26,967 nucleotides of DNA. Origin: CALCKU01 sp964571595. GTDB lineage: Bacteria > Pseudomonadota > Alphaproteobacteria > Caulobacterales > Maricaulaceae. Below the pieces are notes generated by a model. That model was not told the origin of the DNA, searched no databases, and was given only the letters and a program-made list of their open reading frames with translations. The stretch lies in assembly GCA_964571595.1 (NCBI GenBank), contig CAZNCJ010000030.1, positions 1-26,967 on the forward strand. Reading direction: 5' to 3'. The translations under genes were made by a program, and so were the position numbers. The number at the start of each line of letters is the position of its first letter. Positions within the stretch are counted from its first letter, which is position 1. This document shows positions 23,044 to 26,967 of this stretch, piece after piece.

Positions 23044-24318
23044 TTAATCTCGACTAAAGACCAGCTTCCCACCTACCCAAGTTTTAACAGAACGCCCCGT
23101 CAGGCGGCGACCATCAAATGGCGTGTTCTTCGATTTAGATAATAGACCATCTGATTGACACACCCAAGGTAAATCAGGGTCAATAAGGGTGAGATCGGCT
23201 GGCGCATTTTTAGCCAGCCTACCACTCGGCAGCCCTAAAATTTTAGCCGGGTTTATCGTGACTGCCTTTAAAAAAGCTGTCAGCTCCAAGGCGCCGTCAT
23301 TGACCTGCGAAAGGCCTGCTGCCAATAACAGCTCTAAGCCAACAGCCCCCGGATAAGCTTCCGAATATGGCAAGCGTTTTTGTCCCGCCGGGCGCGGATA
23401 ATGATCCGAAACGATTACATCAATGTCGCCAGTGCCAATGGCTTCGAGCAAAGCCTGACGGTCATCTTCCTCTCGCAAAGGCGGGTCTAACTTGGCAAAT
23501 GTCCGGTAATCTCCAATGTCGATTTCGTTTAAACACAGATGGTTGATCGACACAGAACAATAAATATCCGTCGATTTCTTCTTTGCTCTACGGACAACCT
23601 CAACTGCATCACGCGAGGAAATCATGTCAATAAATAACCGCCCGCCCGTTAATTCCGCCAAAGCCACATCGCGCTCTACCATGATGCGCTCTGCTGCGGA
23701 CGGTGAACCGACCAAACCCAAACGCGTGGATAAAGCGCTTTCATGGGCGCATGTATTTTCGGCCAGAGAAGCATCCATAGCCCGGTTAGAAATCAGCACT
23801 CCGAAGTTTGACCCATAAGATAAAAGCCGCCGCATGAGCTGTGTATGGGCGATCGGCACATTACCATTGGAAAACATAACAGCCCCCGCCTGCGCCATCA
23901 GACCGATTTCGGTCATATTTTCTCCGCCGAGATTTTGTGTCAAAGCCCCAGCAATATAGACATTCACATCTGCGTTTTGTTCTGAACGGCGCGTAACATA
24001 ATCCAGCAAGGCCGTATCATCTATGACAGGCTTGGTATGTGGCATAACAACCATAGAGGTCACGCCGCCCGAAGCCGCAGCCTGCCCCGCGCTTTTGAGC
24101 GTTTCAATCCCCTCACGCCCCGGCTCGCCCGTCGTAACGCGCATATCGATTAAACCGGGGGCCAATATCAACCCATTGGCATCTATCACCTCGCCCGCTG
24201 ATTTTACCTTTTTGCCCAAATCCGTGATTATACCGTCTTGGACTTGTAAAGCGCCGATCTCATCGCGTCCCGTTTCCGGATCAATGAGGCGGGCATTTAT
24301 GATCGTTGTCTTGCTCAT
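23044..24318 (-). CDS. pyrC: dihydroorotase-like protein, non-catalytic PyrC' type
   Basis: 424 residues with a dihydroorotase amidohydrolase fold. The metal-binding HxH of the family (DxHVHLREPG) is replaced: residues 58-67 read DMRVTTGEPG, so both histidines and the Arg are gone. The HCED ligand region reads ISNRAMD, while a later His (SINHLCL) and SDHYPR remain. Loss of the first metal site means it should not hydrolyse carbamoyl-aspartate. Such PyrC' (PyrX) proteins are known to pair with PyrB as structural partners in complexes with aspartate carbamoyltransferase. It overlaps the pyrB stop by four bases (ATGA). A true dihydroorotase gene should exist elsewhere in the genome. Confidence 0.93.
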   Translation of the reverse strand: MSKTTIINARLIDPETGRDEIGALQVQDGIITDLGKKVKSAGEVIDANGLILAPGLIDMRVTTGEPGREGIETLKSAGQAAASGGVTSMVVMPHTKPVIDDTALLDYVTRRSEQNADVNVYIAGALTQNLGGENMTEIGLMAQAGAVMFSNGNVPIAHTQLMRRLLSYGSNFGVLISNRAMDASLAENTCAHESALSTRLGLVGSPSAAERIMVERDVALAELTGGRLFIDMISSRDAVEVVRRAKKKSTDIYCSVSINHLCLNEIDIGDYRTFAKLDPPLREEDDRQALLEAIGTGDIDVIVSDHYPRPAGQKRLPYSEAYPGAVGLELLLAAGLSQVNDGALELTAFLKAVTINPAKILGLPSGRLAKNAPADLTLIDPDLPWVCQSDGLLSKSKNTPFDGRRLTGRSVKTWVGGKLVFSRD

Positions 24319-25301
24319 GCCCCTGCCTTTTTAATAGCTGGGAATGGGGTTTTAGACAGCGCATGTAAAATACCCATACGCATCGCGACACCTGTTTCGA
24401 CCTGCTGGGTAATGAGGCTGACATCTGGATCATCGGCGATGGCCGAGCTTATTTCCACGCCCCTATTCATCGGGCCGGGGTGCATGACTTTGGCATTTGG
24501 TTTAGTAAAACCCAGCTTATTGTGATCCAGTCCGTAAAAATGGAAATATTCCCGCTTGGATGCGACAAAAGCTCCGCTCATGCGCTCTAATTGCAATCGC
24601 AACATCATCACAACGTCACAGTCTTCTAATCCAGTTTTCATATCATGGAAAATCTCAGCTCCCCACATATCTGCATTGGCCGGCATTAATGTGCGCGGCC
24701 CGACGAGGCGTACTTCACAGCCCAGTAAAGATAAAAGTTTCACATTTGAGCGCGCGACGCGCGAGTGGAGTATATCGCCGCAAATGGCAATGGTTTTGCC
24801 ACCCAAATCCTCCCCAAACACACGTCTGAGGGTTAAGGCATCCAGTAACGCCTGTGTCGGGTGAGCATGCATCCCGTCGCCGGCATTAATCACCGCACAA
24901 GACACTTTTTGCGCCAAAAGGGCCGGCGCTCCAGATGCATTATGACGCACGACAAGCATATCGGGGTTCATCGCGTTTAGCGTGGCCGCCGTGTCTAGCA
25001 ATGTCTCGCCCTTCTGGACAGAACTCACGCCCACATTCATGGAAATAACGTCCCCGCCTAGCCTTTTGGCCGCCACTTCAAATGATTTTTCTGTCCGTGT
25101 CGAGTTTTCAAAGAACAGATTAATCAGCGTCTTACCTGCCAATACATTGGCTGGATCAATCTGTTTTTGAATGTTGAGATCAAGATAATACTCGCCTAAT
25201 GCCAATAAGGCTTCAACATCCATGCGGTGAAAATCAGAAATAGATAAACAGTGACGCTTCTCAAACGGGTATTCACTGATATGGTCTTTCACAGACGCCA
25301 T
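24315..25301 (-). CDS. pyrB: aspartate carbamoyltransferase catalytic subunit
   Basis: 328 residues. PyrB joins carbamoyl phosphate and aspartate in pyrimidine synthesis. Carbamoyl-phosphate binding motifs are intact: FFENSTRTEKSFE (STRT at 67-70), SVQKGETLLDT (Lys97), VVRHNASGAP, GDGMHAHPTQALLD and HPGPMNRGVEIS. A GAGGATAT ribosome-binding site precedes ATG 25301. It overlaps pyrC' by four bases, so the two products should be made together. No pyrI regulatory subunit is present, as usual for this type. Confidence 0.98.
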   Translation of the reverse strand: MASVKDHISEYPFEKRHCLSISDFHRMDVEALLALGEYYLDLNIQKQIDPANVLAGKTLINLFFENSTRTEKSFEVAAKRLGGDVISMNVGVSSVQKGETLLDTAATLNAMNPDMLVVRHNASGAPALLAQKVSCAVINAGDGMHAHPTQALLDALTLRRVFGEDLGGKTIAICGDILHSRVARSNVKLLSLLGCEVRLVGPRTLMPANADMWGAEIFHDMKTGLEDCDVVMMLRLQLERMSGAFVASKREYFHFYGLDHNKLGFTKPNAKVMHPGPMNRGVEISSAIADDPDVSLITQQVETGVAMRMGILHALSKTPFPAIKKAGA

Positions 25302-25322
25302 ATATCCTCGACAAGATTTTCG

Positions 25323-25357
25323 TTGCTTTATCGGGCTTGGCCAGACTTGTAAAGCAA
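25323..25357 (-). promoter_or_regulatory. hairpin in the pyrB leader
   Basis: TTGCTTTA and TAAAGCAA form perfect 8-base arms around 19 bases that include a small GGC/GCC stem. It lies about 20 bases before the pyrB start, in the 94-base gap behind the TadG-like gene. It has no T-run. It may regulate pyrB translation, or act as an operator or processing site. Confidence 0.4.
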
Positions 25358-25395
25358 TGACTTGTAATGAATATAATTTTCAGCGGCTCTGGGGT

Positions 25396-26760
25396 CTATT
25401 TTGTCAGACGAACCGCAAAGAGACGCCGTCCAATATCCTCAAAGGCCGCAATCAGTTCGGCTCTGTTTTCTGCATCAAAAAACTGGCTCGGCGTTGTTGC
25501 GCAGGTTCTGAGAGCGGCTTTGGTATCTGTATCAGATTCCCCTTCAAATCTGTAGGCCACTGACCAGATATCAATATTATCATCTTTGACATTACGGCAT
25601 AATGTGGCTGTTAGGTCATTTGCAGCGTCCTCATCACTATCGCCGTGACGTCCCCCATCATAAGGATCGGAGATAGAGCGCGTATTTTTCCCATCCGTCA
25701 TAAGGATAAGTGTACGACGACGCCCCTGATCCTCATTTGAGAAAGAATCAAACGGTAAATTCGGGTTCAACATTCTCCAGCCATTAATCAACCCAACCGG
25801 AATATATGTGGATCCGCCTGTCGAAAGACTGTTAATCTTCGCTTTCACAGCATTAAGATCTCTGGTGAGCGGTAAGACCTCTTCTCCGCAATTACCCCCT
25901 AAAATACCTGGAATTTTGCGGTTATTAAAAGCGGCTTGCTCGTTTAAATTTCCATCCCGAGAGCCAATGCATCCATTCCAGGTTTGTGTTTCCGTTTTTT
26001 CAGCTTCGCAAAACTCTTTTGGCCCGTTATTGGCCCGTGCAACACATCTATTAACAGAACGTGTGCGTTTCACACCATCGACTGTGCGTGTCACATTTGT
26101 TCTTTGACGTTGTGTACAAGGTCTATCTTCTCTGATCTCACAAAAAGCCGGGGTCGTTGTGGTTACATCTGCTGGAACATCGAGCCAGCGCTCATTTCTG
26201 CGCGAAGGCCCGACATTGACATATTCAGAAAAAGGCACAACAGCGACCTGTGTTTCCGCAGAATATTCTGCGAATTGGTCAATTAGAACGGAAGAAGCAG
26301 CACGTAAGGCGGAAATATTTGCGCCTTGCATGGAATCTGTACGGTCAAGCACCATAGCCACATTAATCGGTACATCTTCGGGTATGCCCACTTGTGAGAG
26401 GGCATTCACATTCAATTTATCTTTACCTATAAAACCCAAAAGTTTGGTATTGTAAGGCGAGTTGACATTTAATGTTAAATTCCTGTTCTCGGCCACAAGG
26501 TCAAAATCCAGTACCAAACCATCTTTATTGTTAGCCGCAAGGGATTGCTCGACAATCTTGTTTAAGACTTTGATATCGTCTTCCCTGGTCGAAATCGCAG
26601 ATATAACCGCCGCGTCAGCCATGTTTTGTAAACTTTGTTTCTGGCTAGTAATTCCAAGAGAGTCGATCGCAACACCGGCCCCCAAGGCCAGAACGGTCAC
26701 GCTAACTGCCAACATTGCACTAAAATTACCGTCTGTGTTTTTTAGAAATTTATTGAGCAT
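25396..26760 (-). CDS. TadG-like pilus-associated protein with von Willebrand A domain
   Basis: 454 residues from ATG 26760; a TTG at 26778 is a weaker start. The N-terminal pseudopilin-like segment (NTDGNFSAMLAVSVTVLALGAGVAID, then QKQSLQNMADAAVISAI) is typical of TadE/TadG proteins. A von Willebrand A domain follows with its metal site: Asp139-x-Thr141-x-Ser143 (VLDRTDSM) and a later LMTDGKN. A Cys-rich, Arg-rich insertion (about residues 205-280) splits the domain. It should be held in the inner membrane with the domain in the periplasm, and may assist Flp/Tad pilus assembly or adhesion. No other tad gene is in the window, so it may act alone. Confidence 0.85.
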   Translation of the reverse strand: MLNKFLKNTDGNFSAMLAVSVTVLALGAGVAIDSLGITSQKQSLQNMADAAVISAISTREDDIKVLNKIVEQSLAANNKDGLVLDFDLVAENRNLTLNVNSPYNTKLLGFIGKDKLNVNALSQVGIPEDVPINVAMVLDRTDSMQGANISALRAASSVLIDQFAEYSAETQVAVVPFSEYVNVGPSRRNERWLDVPADVTTTTPAFCEIREDRPCTQRQRTNVTRTVDGVKRTRSVNRCVARANNGPKEFCEAEKTETQTWNGCIGSRDGNLNEQAAFNNRKIPGILGGNCGEEVLPLTRDLNAVKAKINSLSTGGSTYIPVGLINGWRMLNPNLPFDSFSNEDQGRRRTLILMTDGKNTRSISDPYDGGRHGDSDEDAANDLTATLCRNVKDDNIDIWSVAYRFEGESDTDTKAALRTCATTPSQFFDAENRAELIAAFEDIGRRLFAVRLTK

Positions 26761-26842
26761 CTTAATTCTCACCCACAACTGTCTTATCTTGATAATGATC
26801 GATATAATGACATATAGGCGTTAGAATTGGATTAAATAACAG

Positions 26843-26861
26843 GCTTAAAAATCTCTTAAGC
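26843..26861. repeat. inverted repeat GCTTAA-7-TTAAGC
   Basis: A perfect 6-base inverted repeat about 85 bases upstream of the TadG-like start, in the AT-rich gap after the probable ruvX. It may be an operator; no -10/-35 pair could be fixed with confidence. Confidence 0.3.
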
Positions 26862-26867
26862 AAGTAT

Positions 26868-26886
26868 AAAAAAATCCATATGTGGA
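26868..26886 (-). terminator. weak terminator after ruvX
   Basis: On the minus strand TCCA-CATA-TGGA is followed by seven T, about 30 bases after the ruvX stop. The short stem makes it a weak rho-independent terminator candidate. Confidence 0.35.
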
Positions 26887-26916
26887 CTTAACTTAGACCA
26901 GCTTCGCGTGATTAAC

Positions 26917-26967
26917 CTATATGGCCCGCAGCCTGTCTAAAACACCTTGTAAAATATAGCTCGCCGC
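26917..26967 (-). CDS. ruvX: 3' end of a probable ruvX (YqgF Holliday-junction resolvase), cut by the window edge
   Basis: The last 16 codons read AASYILQGVLDRLRAI and then TAG at 26917-26919. The AAxYILQGxLDRL ending is typical of alphaproteobacterial RuvX, which often lies near pyrB or gatC in this class. Only the tail is visible, so the call rests on a short motif plus gene order. Confidence 0.55.
   Translation of the reverse strand, partial: AASYILQGVLDRLRAI

Noticed and set aside
1..26967. CRISPR arrays, tRNA or rRNA genes, insertion sequences.
   Set aside because: No regularly spaced repeats, cloverleaf-like intergenic segments or transposase motifs were seen on reading the gaps.

Overview
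The window looks like a chromosomal segment of an alphaproteobacterium of moderate GC, most likely a marine stalked or budding type (Hyphomonadales/Maricaulales-like). That placement is inference. It rests on the pyrB-pyrC' pair next to a probable ruvX, on gatCAB, on a TadG-like von Willebrand protein and on protein resemblance; no 16S or tRNA gene is present. I see no transposase, integrase, CRISPR array or phage gene. Most of the window is core metabolism with small, poorly known genes wedged into and between the core operons.

Layout. (1) 1-4700, minus strand: a TPP riboswitch with a plausible promoter leads an operon: secreted phosphodiester glycosidase (DUF2233), four-helix membrane protein, YbjN-like protein, membrane PH-domain protein, thiC, DUF1330 protein. 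From the second gene on, every junction is an overlap or a 1-base gap, so thiC has no leader of its own and lies about 2.4 kb behind the thiamine switch. (2) 4800-8231, plus strand: ArsM-type arsenite methyltransferase with Cys-Cys tail, lipoprotein alpha/beta hydrolase whose signal peptide is encoded by a terminator-like hairpin, a membrane-anchored unknown, and a TerB-like protein. (3) 8268-10121, minus: typA/bipA. (4) 10332-13894, plus: two overlapping SIMPL (DUF541) lipoproteins, the second with a large repeat-rich insertion, then a membrane-anchored beta-lactamase-fold serine hydrolase. (5) 13901-14768, minus: a 57-residue membrane protein and a nitroreductase. (6) 14853-15266, plus: a DoxX/MauE-like membrane protein. 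(7) 15263-21246, minus: gatC, gatA, a secreted unknown wedged in with overlaps on both sides, gatB, an alpha/beta hydrolase whose C-terminus copies the gatB tail, a small membrane protein, and an HtpX-like M48 protease behind a long hairpin. (8) 21434-23011, plus: a small membrane ORF and two tandem PlsC-fold acyltransferases. (9) 23044-26967, minus: the last codons of a probable ruvX, a TadG-like protein, and pyrB overlapping a pyrC whose metal ligands are lost (a PyrC' structural partner).

The points most worth a second look are the riboswitch operon that places four unrelated envelope-type genes ahead of thiC, the gatB-tail duplication in the adjacent hydrolase, the AT-rich secreted gene nested between gatA and gatB, and the repeat insertion in the second SIMPL lipoprotein. 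None proves a new system by itself. The thiamine-switched glycosidase/membrane/YbjN/PH-domain set is the best candidate for an undescribed functional unit.
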